From the NCBI RefSeq assembly GCF_030315745.1, contig NZ_JASXSH010000015.1, forward strand, positions 58,376 through 122,375: a stretch of 64,000 nucleotides of DNA. Direction: 5' to 3'. Origin of the DNA: Gordonia heveisoli. GTDB taxonomy: Bacteria > Actinomycetota > Actinomycetes > Mycobacteriales > Mycobacteriaceae. This document shows, piece by piece, positions 45,511 to 60,500 of the stretch. A program made the translations under genes and the position numbers. Position 1 is the first letter of the stretch. Each line of letters begins with the position of its first letter. Below the pieces are notes generated by a model. The model was not told where the DNA came from, made no database searches, and saw nothing but the letters and a program-made list of their open reading frames with translations.

Positions 45511-48500
45511 CCTCGGTTCGTTGCCGGGTGTGTTTCGTTCCTCGGTGGCCCGGCATCCCGATCGTGTCGCGGTCACCGACGTCGAGGGCGGCAGCCTCAC
45601 CTATCGCGAACTCGATGCACGCGCGGATCGCCTTGCCGCGGCCCTGGTCGCCGCCGGGGCCGGCCCGGAGGTACTCGTCGGCGTTGCCCTGCCGCGGACC
45701 GTCGAACTCGTGGTGGTGCTCCTCGGCGTGCTGAAGGCGGGGGCGGCATATCTGCCGCTGGACCGCACCCACCCCCGCGAGCGGATCGCGACCATCCTCG
45801 ACGATGCCGCGCCGCTGGTGACGATCACCGATCCGCAGACCGTGACCGAGTGGGCCGACCTGGGGATGGCGCTGACGACCCCACCGAGCCTGCTCGACGC
45901 CGGACTCACCGACCGCACCGACCCTGCGGTGGCACTGCCGACCACACTCGACGATCGTCTGCCCGCCTACGTCATCTACACCTCGGGTTCCACCGGTAAG
46001 CCCAAGGGGGTCGTCGTGACCCACGGTGACGTGGTCACGCTGATGGCCGCGGCGGCTCGTGATTTCGAGTTTGCCGAAACCGACGTCTGGACGATGTTCC
46101 ACTCGTACGCCTTCGATTTCTCCGTCTGGGAACTGTGGGGTCCGCTCTTCACCGGCGCACGACTCGTGGTCCTCGACACCGGCCTGACCCGCGACCCGGA
46201 TCGGTTCCTGCAGGTCCTCGCCGACGAGGGCGTGACCGTGCTGAGCCAGACGCCGTCGGCGTTCTATCAGCTCGTCGACGCGCGCCGCAGGCACGACGTC
46301 ACCCTGTCGGTGCGCTACATCGTGTTCGGTGGCGAGGCGCTGCACTTCGAGCAGGTGCGCCGGTGGTTCGACGAGAATCCCACGGACACCGCGGCTCTGG
46401 TGAACATGTACGGCATCACCGAGACCACCGTGCATGTCAGCCACCGCGCACTCGACCCTGCGGCGGTATCGGCCGACGATGCCTCCTTCATCGGTCGGCC
46501 GCTGTCGTCACTCGGCATTCACATCCTCGACTCGCGGCTGCGCCCGGTCCCACCCGGCGTCGTGGGGGAGATGTACGTCTCCGGTGGCCAACTCGCCCGC
46601 GGCTACCTGCGTCGCCACCCGCTGACCGCCACCCGCTTCGTCGCCGACCCGTTCGGCGAACCCGGTGCGCGCCTGTACCGCACCGGTGACCTGGCTCGCC
46701 GTGTCGGCGACGACATCGAGTATCTGGGTCGCGGCGACGCGCAGGTCCAGTTGCGTGGTTTCCGTATCGAATACGGCGAGATCGAGGCGGCGCTCCTGCG
46801 CACGGCCGGTGTCACGGCCGCCGCTGCGAATGTGGTCGACCTGCCCGAGCGCGGCGAGGTACTCGTCGGCTACATCGTCACCGAACCCGGCGTTGAACCC
46901 GATGCCCGCGAGATCCGTTCGGGAACAGCACGTTCGGTGCCCGAGTACATGGTCCCGGACCTGATTGTGCCGGTCGACCACCTGCCGCTCACCACCAACG
47001 GCAAACTCGATCGAAAGTCGTTGCCGCGTCCCCGGATCGAGGCGAGTGCCACCTTCGTGGCGCCGACGGGCGACACGGAGTCGGCGCTGGCGTCCATCTT
47101 CGCCGACGTGCTCGGGCTCAATGAGATCAGCGTCGTCGAGTCGGTGTTCGACGTCGGTGGCAACTCACTGATCGCGGCTCGCATCGTCGGCCGTGCGGCC
47201 GAGGAACTCGGTACCGATCTGACTGTCCGCGATCTGTTCGAGGCGCCGACGGTGCGCGGTCTCGCGGCCCGATCCGCCGAGAAGGGTGCCGGGCTCCCGC
47301 CGATCGAACCGCAGTCGCGCCCCGCCCATGTGCCGCTGTCGCTGGCACAACAGCGGATGTGGTTCCTCAACCGGCTCGATCCGGCCTCCCCGGCGTACAA
47401 CATCCCGGTCGTCCTGCAACTCACGGGTGAACTCGATCCTGCGGTGCTGCGGCAGGCTCTCGACGACGTGATCGTCCGACACGAGGTGCTGCGCACCACC
47501 TATCCGTCGGTAGACGGCGTGCCCTTCCAGAAGATTCACGACAGCGAGGAGATCGGCGGGGGTGAGATCGGCGGGGGCGTCGACTGGGCCGAGGCCGTCA
47601 CCGACGCCGACCTCGCCGCAGCGGCTACCACCGGATTCGATGTCTCGGCGCAGTGGCCGGTGCGCGTGCGTATCCGGCGCCGGTCGGCCACCGATCACGT
47701 CATCGCGCTGGTGCTCCACCACATCGCCTGCGACGGTGAGTCGTTGGCGCCGCTGGTCGGCGATCTCCTCACCGCATACCACGCCCGGGTGGCCGGTACT
47801 GAACCAGAATTCGTCCCGCTGGCCGTGCAGGTCGCGGACTTCGCACTGTGGCAGCGGGCCGTCTTCGGCGATGCCGCCGACGACACCTCGATCATCGGAG
47901 CGCAGCTGAACTACTGGCAGCGTCAGCTCCAAGGGCTGCCCGATGTGCTCGCACTGCCGACCACCCGCCCGCGTCCGACGGTTGCCTCCCAGCGTGGTAG
48001 TCGGATCGAATTCGAGGTTCCGGCAACAGTTTCCGACCGTGTGGCGATACTGGCACGCGACTACGGTGTGACCCCGTTCATGGTCGCACATGCGGCGTTG
48101 GCAGTGCTGTTGTCGCGGTTGTCCGCCACCGACGACATCGCGGTCGGTACGCCGATCGCCGGCCGTGGACAGTCCGTGCTGGATCCACTGGTCGGCATGT
48201 TCGTCAACACCCTCGTCCTGCGCACCCGCGTCGATGCGACCGACTCGTTCGCGGGCCTGCTGGCCGCGGTGCGGGAGACAGATCTGGCCGCGCTCGCCAA
48301 CGCCGACGTGCCCTTCGAGTCCGTGGTCGAACGTCTCGACCCGATTCGGTCGACCGCATTCGCGCCGCTGGCGCAGGTCTGGCTGTCCTTCGACCAGTCC
48401 GCGATCGCCGAGCTGGCCTCGGATGCGATCGTCGTCGACGATGCCGCCGACGGACTGCGGGTCCGTCCGGTCGAACCCGATGATCTGCCCAGTAAGGTCG

Positions 48501-51500
48501 ACGTGACGGTCGGGATCACCAGCACCGACGCCGGATGGCGTGGGTCGATCCTCTATGCCACCGACCTGTTCGACGCCCCGTCGATGGATGTCTTCGGTCG
48601 CCGGTTCGCCGCGTTGCTCGACGCGCTGACGTCGGCGCCGCATGCTCCGATCGGTGCGGCGGAATGGCTCAACGTCACCGAGCTGGACGCGGTCCGGTCA
48701 TGGTCGGCCGGGCCGACCGAGGAACTCCCGACCGCCGATATCGGTGCGCGTCTATCCGACGCACTGCGCAGCGGCCGGCGCCGGACCGTCGTGGAGGCCG
48801 GTTCGCGGTCGGTGTCGGCAGGCGAGTTCGACCTGCGGGTCGGGGAGCTCTCGCGGCGGCTGACCGGTGCCGGCGTGGGGCCGGATATCGCCGTGGGCGT
48901 GTGCATTCCGCGTTCGCTGGAGATGCTGATCGCGGTGCACGCGGTTCTGCGTTCCGGTGGCGCCTACGTTCCGATCGATCCCGACGCCCCGGCGGATGTG
49001 GTGGCCCACATGACGGCCACGGCCGGTGTCGGGACGATCGTCGTCGGACCGGGCGAGATTCCGGCCGGGGTCGCCGCATTGCCCGCCGTGCGCATCGAAC
49101 CCGTCGATGCTCAGACACCCGCGGCGGGCCTCGGCGCCGGAGACGATGACGGGCGCGTGACACCCGGCCCCGACAATGCCGCCTACATCCTCTACACCTC
49201 CGGTTCGACCGGTCGGCCCAAGGGCGTGACGGTGTCGCGTCGGGCGCTGTCGAATCTGCTGTCGTGGTTCGGCACGGTCTGTGCCGAACCCGCAACCGAA
49301 CGGGTACTCGTCAAGACGCCGTACACCTTTGATGCGTCGGTGTGGGAATTGCTGTGGCCGTTGCTCTCCGGTGCGACTGCGGTACTTGCCGACGCGGATG
49401 GTCATCGCGATCCGGCGTATCTGCGCAGGGTGATCCGCGATGCCGAGATCACCACGGTGCAGTTCGTGCCGTCGTTGCTCGCGGTGTTCTGCGAGGATGT
49501 CGCGGTCGGTGGTGCCGACCTCACCTCGATCCGTCAGATCCTCACCGGTGGTGAGGCATTGACGCCCGCGGTGCTGCAGCGGTCGCTGGCCGTGCTGCCC
49601 GGCGCGAAGATCGTGAATCAGTACGGCCCTACCGAGGCGACGGTGGACGCCACAGTGGAGTCCTTCACCGAACCGGCCGCGATGGTGCCGATCGGCCGAC
49701 CGGTGGTCAATACCGTGGCTCACGTTCTCGACGAGTGGCTGCGCCCGGTGCCCGCGGGCGTCCCCGGCGAGCTCTACCTCGGCGGTACGCAACTCGCGCG
49801 CGGCTATGCGTCCGCACCGGGTCTGACGGCACAGCGATTCGTCGCCGATCCTCTCGGCGCACCTGGCGAACGGCTGTACCGCACCGGCGATCTGGTGCGC
49901 TGGACACCGCACGGTGACCTCGAGTACATCGGGCGCACCGACTTCCAGGTGAAGCTGCGCGGGCAGCGGATCGAACTCGGTGAGGTCGAGACCGTGCTGG
50001 CCGCGGCGCCGGGGATCGTGGCCGCGGTGGCCGCGGTCGCCAGCGGACCGGCCGGCGACAATCTGGTGGCCTACCTGGTGGGCCGACCGGGTGAACCGGT
50101 CGACCTCGACGTGGTCAAGTCCTACACCCGCGACCGGCTGCTGCCGTTCCTGCGGCCCGCGGCATGGCAGACACTCGATGCGCTACCGCTGAACTCGTCG
50201 GGCAAGGTCGACCGGAACGCGCTGCCCGCACCGGTATTCGAGGCCGCCGCCACGGTGGCCCCGGCATCCGAGGACGAGATCGCGGTGGCCGCGGTGTTCG
50301 CCGAGTTGCTGGGTGTCGAGGAGGTGTCGGTCACCGAGTCCTTCTTCGACCTGGGCGGCAACTCGTTGTCGGCGACACGACTCGCCGCACGGACAGGCGC
50401 CGCACTCGACGTCGAGGTCTCAGTCCGTGACATCTTCGACGCGCCGTCGGTGCGTGAGCTCGTCCGGACGGTCGCCGGTCGCGGCTCGGGGCTTCCGCCG
50501 GTCACCCGCGTCGTCCCCCGTCCCGAGCAGGTGCCGCTGTCCTTCGCACAGCAACGGATGTGGTTCATCAACCAGTTCGACCCCTCCTCGCCGGCCTACA
50601 ACATCCCGATCGGCCTGCGGTTGCGCGGCAAACTCGACCTGCCCGCATTGCGGGCGGCCATCGTGGACGTGATCGAACGCCAAGAGGTGCTGCGCACCAC
50701 CTTCCCATCCGTCGACGGAGTGGCGCGCCAGATCGTCGATGACGTGACCACCGCCGACGCCGCCTTCGACTGGCAGGTCGTCGCGGATGAGTCGGACCTG
50801 TTCGCAGCCGCCCACACCGGGTTCGACGTCGCCCGCGAACACCCGATCCGGGTCCGCGTTCAGCGCGTGGAGGATCGCGAGCACATCGTGCTGATCGTCG
50901 TGCACCACATCGCCGGGGACGGCGAGTCGGTCCGACCCCTGGTCACCGACGTGGTCACCGCGTATGTCGCCCGCACTCAGGGACGCACTCCTGAGTTCCC
51001 CGAACTCGCCGTGCAATTCGCCGACGTCGCGCTCTGGCAGCATCGCGAACTGGGCACTCCCGACGACCCGGGATCGGTGGTGGCCGGCCAACTGGCGTAC
51101 TGGCGTGACCAGCTTGCGGGTCTGCCCGACGTCATCGCGCTGCCCACCGATCGTCCACGGCCCGCCGTGGCGTCGATGCGGGGCGCGCAGGTGAACTTCG
51201 AGATTCCTGCCGAGACAGCCGAACTCGTGCGGTCGGTGGCCACCGCACACGGTGTCACCGAGTTCATGGTCGTCCATGCCGCACTCGCCGTTCTGCTGGC
51301 CCGGCTCGGGCACACCGACGAGGTGGCGATCGGTTCGCCGATTGCCGGTCGCGGTGAGGCCGCACTCGACGACCTTGTCGGCATGTTCGTCAACACCCTC
51401 GTCTTGCGTACCCCGGTAGACCTGCGACGTTCCTTCGCCGAGCTGCTCGAGGTGGTTCGCGCCGTCGATCTGGATGCGTACGCGCACGCCGCGGTGCCCT

Positions 51501-54500
51501 TCGAAAGCGTCGTCGAGGCGCTTGCCCCGGTGCGGTCCGAGGCATTCGCCCCACTTGCCCAGGTGCTGCTCACCTTCGGGCAGAACGCACCGGACCCGGC
51601 CGCGATGGTCGCGCAGCTCGACGATCTGGGCGTGTCTGTCCTCGACATCGAGGAGACCGCGGCGAAGGTCGATCTCACCATCGGTCTCGGTGTCGATCCG
51701 TCCGGATCGTGGTCGGGGCAGGTCGGCTATGCCACCGACCTCTTCGACGAGTCCACCGTCGCGGGGTTCATGGCTCGCTTCAGCAGACTGTTGCGTGAGC
51801 TGACCACCCAGGTGTCCCGCCCGGTCGGCGATGTGCCTCTGGTGACCGTGGTCGAGGCCGCGGAACTGACCCCGGTCGGCGGGACCGCGGGCACCGAACC
51901 GCGACTGCTGGCGCAGCTCTTCGACGACGCCGTACGTCGTGCTCCCGACGAGGTCGCGGTGTCCACCAACCGGGATTCGCTCACCTACCGGGCACTGGAT
52001 GAACAATCGAATCGTCTGGCGCGCCACCTGATCGGGCGCGGAGTGGGTCCCGAGGACCTGGTTGCGCTGGCGCTGGAACGGTCGACGCAGCTGATGGTGG
52101 CAATCTGGGCGGTCGCCAAGACCGGTGCCGGCTATGTCACCATCGATCCCGACTATCCGGCCGACCGGGTGGCGACGATGATCGCCGACTCCGGGGCCAT
52201 GCTCGGCCTGAGTACGTCCACGGCCGGAGCACTGCCCGGTGCCGAATTCGACTGGCTGCGGCTCGATAGCGACCCGGTGTATTCCGCGGTCGCCGAGGAG
52301 TCTGCTGCACGGGTCACCGACGCCGACCGGCGGGCGCCGGTGCGCATCGACAACGTCGCCTACGTCATCTACACGTCGGGTTCCACCGGCCGGCCCAAGG
52401 GTGTCGCGGTGACCCATCGCGGGCTGCGCAACTTCGGTGTCGAGGAGGCCCGCCGCGCGGACGCCGCCGGCGCCGTCCGTGTTCTCGGGTTCGCCTCGCC
52501 CAGCTTCGACGCCTCGGTTCTGGAGTACCTGCTGGCCTTCACCACGACCGGCACCCTGGTGTACCGCCCGACCAATGCCATTGCCGGTGAGGATCTCTCG
52601 GACTTCATCCGCGACCAGCAGGTCACCCATACCTTCCTCACTCCCACTGTGCTCGCCTCGCTGGACCCGAAGCTCCTCGGCTCGCTACAGGTGGTCTACG
52701 CCGGCGGTGAGGCGGTGGCGCAGTCGCTGAAGGACCGGTGGGCGAGCCATCGGCGGATACAGAATCTCTACGGCCCCACCGAGACCACCATCGGCGTGAC
52801 GATCAGTGAGCCGATGCAGGTCGGCGAACCGGTCACGCTCGGCGGTCCATTGGACGGCATCGGGCTGATGATCCTGGACGATTTCCTGGCGCCGGTGCCC
52901 GTCGGGGTGCCCGGCGAACTCTATGTGACCGGATTGGCACTCTCCCGTGGATACCTGGACCGGCCGGGACTGACCGCGGAACGCTTCGTCGCCAACCCTT
53001 ATGGCTCCGAAGGCGACCGGATGTATCGCACCAGCGACGTGGTGCGGTGGGCTCGCGACGCCAAGGGTGCGCTGACCGTCGTGTACAGCGGACGCAGCGA
53101 CGACCAGATCAAATTGCGCGGTCTGCGTATCGAACTCGGCGAGATCGAGAAGGCGCTGGCCGACCATCCCGATGTCGAGTCGGCGGTGGTGCTCGGCGTG
53201 CTCGGCGACGGGATGCTGGCCGACTCGGGCGACTCGGTGGTCTCGGCATTGGCGGCCTACGTCGTGACCCGTGGGGCCATCGAGAGCGGCACGCTGCGTA
53301 CGCATTTGGAAGAGCGGCTGCCGGTGTTCATGGTGCCCTCGAGTTTCACGGTGCTCGATGCCCTGCCGCTGACGCCGGTCGGCAAACTCGACCGCCGCGC
53401 GCTACCTGCCCCGACGGTGGTGGTCGGCGCCGATCTGGTCGAGCCCGCCAACGCGGCCGAAGAGCAACTCGCCGCGATCGTCGGTGGTCTGCTCGGCCTG
53501 GACCGGGTGAGTGTGGTCGAATCCTTCTTCGCGCTCGGCGGCGACTCGATCATGTCGATCCAGCTGGCCTCCGCGGCCCGCGCCGCCGGGTTGTCGATCT
53601 CACCGCGAGAGATCTTCGAGCACCGCACGATTCGTGCCATCGTGCGTGCCACCGAGGGTGGTGGGAGCCGTCTGCCCGCTCTGGATGAGCCCGTCGATCC
53701 GGCCGCGGATATCGCGCTGCCCGCCGTCGTCTCGTGGATGATCGAACATTCCGACACCGCCGCCGATTTCGCGGACTTCTCCCAGTCGCAGGTGCTGATC
53801 GCCCCGGCCGGTCTGTCGGTGCCCGTGCTGGCCGATCTGCTCGGTGCCGTCGTCTCCGTGCACCCCATGCTGTCGTCGTCGCTGCGCGCCGAGCCTGCCG
53901 GCTGGCGGCTGCGCGGTGGTGGTTCCTTCGACGGTGCGGGGATGGTGTCCGCACACACCGCTGAGGTCACCGTCACCGACCCGGCCTTCGCCGACGAGGT
54001 GCGCTCCGCATTCGAGACCGCCTCCGCGCGACTGGATCCCGAATCCGGCCGACTGGTGTCGGCGGTCCTGGTGACCGATCCGTCCGGCGCTGGACGGATC
54101 GTCCTGGTGATCCATCACCTGGGTGTCGACGCGGTGTCCTGGCGACCGATCATCGAGGATCTGATCACCGCGTGGGCCCAGCACCAGACCGGGCAGCCCT
54201 ACGAACTGCGCGGCGAGGGGACTTCCGCAGCTGCTTGGTTCACCGCGCTCGCTGCGCAGGCCGTAGTGCGAGCCGACGAACTCGACCACTGGGCGCGGCA
54301 GCTCCCGGAACGTCCGACCGACCTCGGCGGCGAGCTTGACCGGGAGCGCGACCGGATGTCCACGCTCACGTCGGTGGTCGCCGCAGTCGAACCCGAACTC
54401 GCCGAAGCCCTGCTCACCACGGTGCCGACAGCCTTCGGGGCCGGGGTGGACGCCGTTCTGCTCGCCGCGCTCGCGCGCGCCGTGCGGTCCTGGCAGGCGG

Positions 54501-57500
54501 ACCGCGGAATCGTCGACGCATCACCGGTCTCGGTGCTGCTCGAAGGTCACGGACGCTACGAGGAGATCGTCGGACGCGGGGCCGACCCCCGCAGCGCCGA
54601 CCTTTCGCGCACCGTCGGCTGGTTCACGACCATCGCGCCGGTCCGCCTGGATACGCCCGAGGACCTGGGGCATGCGGTCAAGGCGGTCAAGGAGCAGCTG
54701 CGCGCCCAGCCCGACAACGGTGCCGGATTCGGACTGCTCCGCTACGGTGCGGGCGGTGGTACCGCCGCGGCCGATCGGCCGTTGCCGTCGATCGCCTTCA
54801 ACTACCTGGGCAATGTCGCCGGTGCTGGTGATCGCGGTGTTGATGATCGCGGTGCGGATGACGGATCAGCGATCGGCGATCTGCTGCCGGACCCGGCTGC
54901 GCCGCGACTACCGGCCACCGTGACCGGCGCGATGGTCGCGACCAGTGCTCTCACGGTCACCGCGGGCACGGTGCGCACCGACAGCGGGCGTGAACTCGAG
55001 GTCGAGTTCTCCTGTCCGGCCGGTCTCCTCGACCGGGACGCCGTGGACGACCTGGCGCAGCGATGGCGTGGCGAGCTGGCCGCGATCGTGGATTATGTTG
55101 CGGTGACCGGTGACCCCGGTCTGTCGCCGTCGGATGTCCCCGGGGTCGCGCTGACCCAGGATGATCTGGATGCGCTCGCGCGTCGGTACCGGGATGCGGC
55201 GGTGTGGTCGCTTTCGCCGCTGCAGCGCGGCCTGTACTTCCAGTCCGAACTGGCGGCCGCTGGTCGGGATGCCGGTGCGGTGGATGTCTATGTGGCGCAG
55301 GCTGTCCTGACGCTGGAAGGGGACGTCGACGCCGGTCGCCTGCGCGATGCGGCGCAGGCGTTGCTGGCCCATCATCGGGTACTGCGCTCAGGGTATGTGC
55401 GGACCGCGGGTGGGGCCGTGGTCGCAGTGGTGCCTGAGCAGGTACGGATTCCATGGGAGGATCTCGATCTCCGCGGCCTTGATTCCGGTGCGGAATCCGA
55501 CGTCGACGAACGCGTCCGGGAGGTCGCGGATCGCCAGAAGACCATCCCCTTCGACCTGCAGGCCCCGCCGCTGATGCGGTTCGCCCTGGTCCGGACCACC
55601 ACAGGCGCGCGACTGGTGGTGACGAGCCACCACATCCTGCTCGACGGCTGGTCGAGTCCGCTCATGCTCGCCGACTTGCTCGCCTTGTATGCGACCGGCC
55701 GCACCTACACCGAGAATGTCGGTGGCGGTGCCGATTACGCCGACTTCCTGCGCTACCTCGCCGACGTCGACGTCGCCGCTGGGATGGCGGTCTGGCGGAA
55801 GGTGCTGGCCCCCGTCGAGGTCCCGACGCTGGTGTCCGCGCAGCGGGAGGCGACGATGGATCGTCTGCCGCGCGATCATGCCCGGATGCTCGATCCCGAG
55901 CTGACATCCGCGATCGAGTCGCTCGCCCGTGAGCGGGGTGTCACGGTCTCGACGGTGCTGCAGACCGCATGGGCGGTGCTGCTGTCGCGGCTGACCGGCA
56001 ATCAGGTGGTGACCTTCGGCGAGACGGTGTCGGGCCGCCCGGCCGATCTCGACGGTGTCGAGTCCATGGTGGGCCTGTTCATCAACACGCTGCCCGCGGT
56101 GGTCGACGTCGACCCGTCGGCGACGATCGCCGAGGTTCTGGCGCGAGTGCAGTCGGACAAGGTGTCGGTCCTCGACCATCAGCAGATCCCGTTGCCGGAC
56201 CTGATGGCCTTGGCCGCGGTGTCGGGGCCGCTGTTCGACACCCTCGCGGTGCACGAGTCCTATCCGGTCGACTCGGATTCGTTAACCCGAAGTGACGTGG
56301 GTGGATTGCGGATCAGCGACGTCGCCGCCAGCGATGCGACGCACTATCCGTTGACGATGGTCACCGGTCCGGTCGGGGACCGGATCGAAGTCAAGTTGAA
56401 GTATCTGCCCGCGGCCTTCGACGATCAGCAGGTCGCGGCCTTCGGCGATCTGCTGACCCGCATCCTGGGCGTCTTCGTCACCACTCCGGAACGTGCGGTC
56501 GCCGACATCGCGCTGCTGGATGTCGACGCGTACACGCGAGCGGTGGTCGCACCGGTCACCACGACCGCGAACTCGGGGCGGACGCTGGTGGACCTGTTCG
56601 CCGACTCCGTGGCGGCCAATCCCGGACACATCGCAGTCTCCGATGGTGCCGCCGCTCTGGATTACGCCGAGTTGGATCGCCGTTCCGGCGCGCTCGCCGC
56701 AGCCTTGGCCGCACGCGATGTGGGTGTCGGGGATCTGGTGGCGGTGGCACCGGCGCGGACCATCGACCTCGTCGTCGCCATCGTCGGCGTGATGCGCTGT
56801 GGGGCAGGCTACCTGCCGCTGGACACCACCAATCCGACCGAACGCCTGCAGTTCATCCTCGGCGACGCCGGGCCGTCGGTGGTGATCGCCGATTCCTCGA
56901 CCGCCGATCTGCCGCTGTGGCAGCGACTCCCGGAGTCGGTCGTGCGGGCCGATGTCGCCACGCTGGTGGTGGAGGGAGAATCCCTACCGGTGCCGGCGCT
57001 CTCGGTGCCTGCCGACGCACGTGCCTACGTGATCTACACGTCTGGCTCGACCGGACGGCCGAAGGGTGTGGAGGTCACCCACCGCGATGTGGTGACCCTG
57101 ATGGACACCGCGGCGCAGGACTTCGACTTCCGGGCCGACGACGTGTGGACGATGTTCCACTCATATGCCTTCGACTTCTCCGTGTGGGAGTTGTGGGGGC
57201 CGCTGTGTACCGGCGCCCGTTGCGTCATCGTCGACCGCGACGTAGCGCGGTCGCCGGAGGAGTTCCTGGATCTGCTCGCACGCGAGCGGGTCAGCGTGCT
57301 GAGCCAGACGCCGTCGGCGTTCTATCAGCTCGCCGATGCCCGACGCAGGCGGACCGCCGGCGCACTGTCGTTGCGCTACATCGTCTTCGGCGGTGAGGCG
57401 CTGCAGTTCGAGCAGGTTCGGCGGTGGTTCGACGATCATCCGGCCGACACCGCGACGCTGGTCAACATGTACGGCATCACCGAGACCACCGTGCATGTGA

Positions 57501-60500
57501 GTTTCCGTGCCCTGGATCCGGCGACGGTGCGCGGCGGGGACGCCAGCCTCATCGGGCGGTCACTGGCCAGCCTCGGGGTGCACATCCTCGACGCGCGCCT
57601 GCGTCCGGTTCCCGATGGCGTGATCGGTGAAATGTATGTCACTGGTGGGCAATTGGCGCAGGGCTATCTGCGTCGCCCAGGCCTGACCGCTGGCCGTTTC
57701 GTGGCCTGCCCGTTCGGTGCGGCCGGTACCCGGATGTATCGAACCGGCGACCTGGCACGCCGGGTCGGCGACGACATCGAGTACCTCGGCCGCGGGGATG
57801 CGCAGGTGCAGTTGCGCGGGTTCCGGATCGAATTCGGTGAGGTCGAATCCGCGTTGACCGCAGCCGACGGGGTGGTGGCCGCGGCTGCGACGATCGTCGA
57901 ACTACCCGGCCGCGGTGAACAACTCGTCGGATATGTGGTGGCCGACGCGGGCGCCGAACTCGATCCCGCACAGGTGCGTCGGGCGGCGGCTGCCGCAGTG
58001 CCGTCATATATGGTGCCCGATCTGGTGCTGTCGATCTCGGCGTTGCCGCTGACCGCAAACGGCAAACTCGACCGGGCGGCGCTACCCACGCCCGAGACGG
58101 GTGTCGAGACTGCGGGGGCGGTGGCTCCGGAGACGGCGGCCGAACGCATGATCGCCGATGTCTTCGCCGATGTCCTCGGTCTCGACGTGGCCGGCGTGAC
58201 CACCAGCTTCTTCGATCTGGGTGGCAACTCGCTGTCGGCAACCCGCCTTGCCGCACGGATCTCCGACGCCCTCGACGTCGAGGTCTCGGTGCGCGATCTG
58301 TTCGAGACGCCGTCGGTGCGTGAGCTCGCGACCGCACTGTCCGGGCGTCGTGCGGCGCTGGCCCCGATCATCGCGACTGCGCGCCCCGATCGCATCCCGT
58401 TGTCGTTCGCACAGCAGCGGATGTGGTTCCTCAACCGGTTCGATCCCGCCGCGGCCACCTACAACATCCCGGCGGTGCTCGCACTGACCGGACCGGTGGA
58501 TGCCGACGCACTGCGCGCGGCGATCGGGGATGTGATCACCCGGCATGAGATCCTGCGCACGGTCTTCCCGGCGGCGCAGGGCTCCCCGTATCAGCAGATC
58601 CTCGAACCGGATCAGGCATTGGATCGCCTCGACTGGGCGGTCGTGGAGTCCCGTGCGGAGATCGAGACGGCCGCGTCCGCTGGCTTCGACGTGACTGCCG
58701 TGGTGCCGCTGCGAATTCGACTGTGGCCGGTGGCCGACAACGAGTTCGTTTTCGCGCTGATCGCCCACCACATCATCGCCGACGGTGAGTCGATGGCACC
58801 GCTGATCGCCGACATCGTCACCGCCTACAGTGCCCGGATCAACGGTGCGGCACCACGATTCACGCCGATGGCCGTTCAGTTCGCCGACTTCGCGTTGTGG
58901 CAGCATCGAGAACTCGGTGACGCCGATGACCCGTCGTCGGTGGTCGGTGGACAACTCGCCTACTGGACCGATCGACTGGCGTCGCTGCCCGACGTGCTCG
59001 AGCTGCCCGCCGACCGGCCGCGACCGGTGGTGGCCTCGCGCCGCGGTGCCCGCGCGCAGGCCGTGATCCCAGCCGGCGTAGCCGGACGGGTCGCTGCGCT
59101 GGCGCGTGAGTGTGGCGCCACGCCGTTCATGGTTGTGCACGCGGCGCTGTCGGTGCTGCTCGCCCGACTGTCTGCCACCGAGGACATCGCCGTCGCGACG
59201 CCGATCGCCGGCCGCGGTCACCGCGTCCTCGACCCGCTCGTGGGAATGTTCGTCAACACCCTGGTGCTGCGTACCGAAGTCGGGTCGGCCACCTCGTTCA
59301 CCGGACTGCTCGACCACGTCCGGAGCACCGATCTCGACGCCTTCGCGCATGCCGATGTCCCGTTCGAGATGCTGGTGGACAAGCTCAACCCCCGTCGGTC
59401 GGAGGCGTTCGCCCCGCTGGCCCAGGTGATGCTCTCCTTCGATCCGGCCGCGACGGCCGACACCGCTCTGGCCGAGATCGGTGAGCTCGCCGTCAAACCG
59501 GTGACCGTGGATGAGGTTGCCGCCCAGGTCGATATCTATCTGACGGTGTCGAGTGCACCTGAGGGCCGAGACTGGCCGATGTCGATCGTCTATGCCACCG
59601 ATCTCTTCGATGACACGACGATGGTCGGCTTCGCGGAGCGGTTCACCGTGTTGCTCGACGCCTTGACCGCAGCCCCCGATGCCGCGGTCGGCGACGCCGA
59701 ACTGCTGCAGGCACCGGATATCTCGGCCGAGATCTCCCGGGAGACCGGCCCGGTGAGGGCGCTGCCCGAGGCGGATTCGGTCGCGGCGGCGGTCAACGCC
59801 CAGATCGCCGCGACACCGTCGGCGCCCGCGCTTCACTTCGGGGACCGAACCCTCGACTACACCGAGTTCGGAGCGCGCGTGGCAGAGCTCGCGCGGACCC
59901 TGCTGTCGGCCGGCGTTGGCCCCGATGTCGCAGTGGGCCTGTGTATTCCGCGGTCGGTGGAGATGGTGGTGGCCATTCACGCGGTGGTCGCCGCGGGTGG
60001 TCAGTACGTGCCCTTCGACACGGCAGCCCCGGCCGAACGGGTCGAGTACATGGTGGAGACCGCCGGGGTCGGTGTGGTGCTGGTCGCGGCCGGCGCCGAC
60101 CTACCTGCCGCGGTCGCCGCTCTGGGTGACCGGGTGCTCGTGCTCACCGTGGACACCTCGACGGTGATCGACAAGCCGGTGCCGCCGGTGTCCGATGCCG
60201 AGCTGGTCCGTCCGGTGCGCGGCGATGACGCGGTATACACCCTGTTCACGTCGGGTTCGACGGGTCGGCCCAAGGGTGTGACCCTGACGCACGCGGCGGT
60301 TCTGAACCGGCTGTGGTGGGGTCTGGACGAACTGCCCATCGACCACACCGACCGCGTGGTCCTCAAGACGCCCTACACCTTTGACGTGTCGGTGCCCGAA
60401 CTCTTCGCCCCGCTGATGGTCGGTGCGGCGATGGTGGTGCTGCGGGCCGACGGTCACCTCGATCCGGTGTACGTGGCCACCGAGGTGGTGCGGACGTCGG

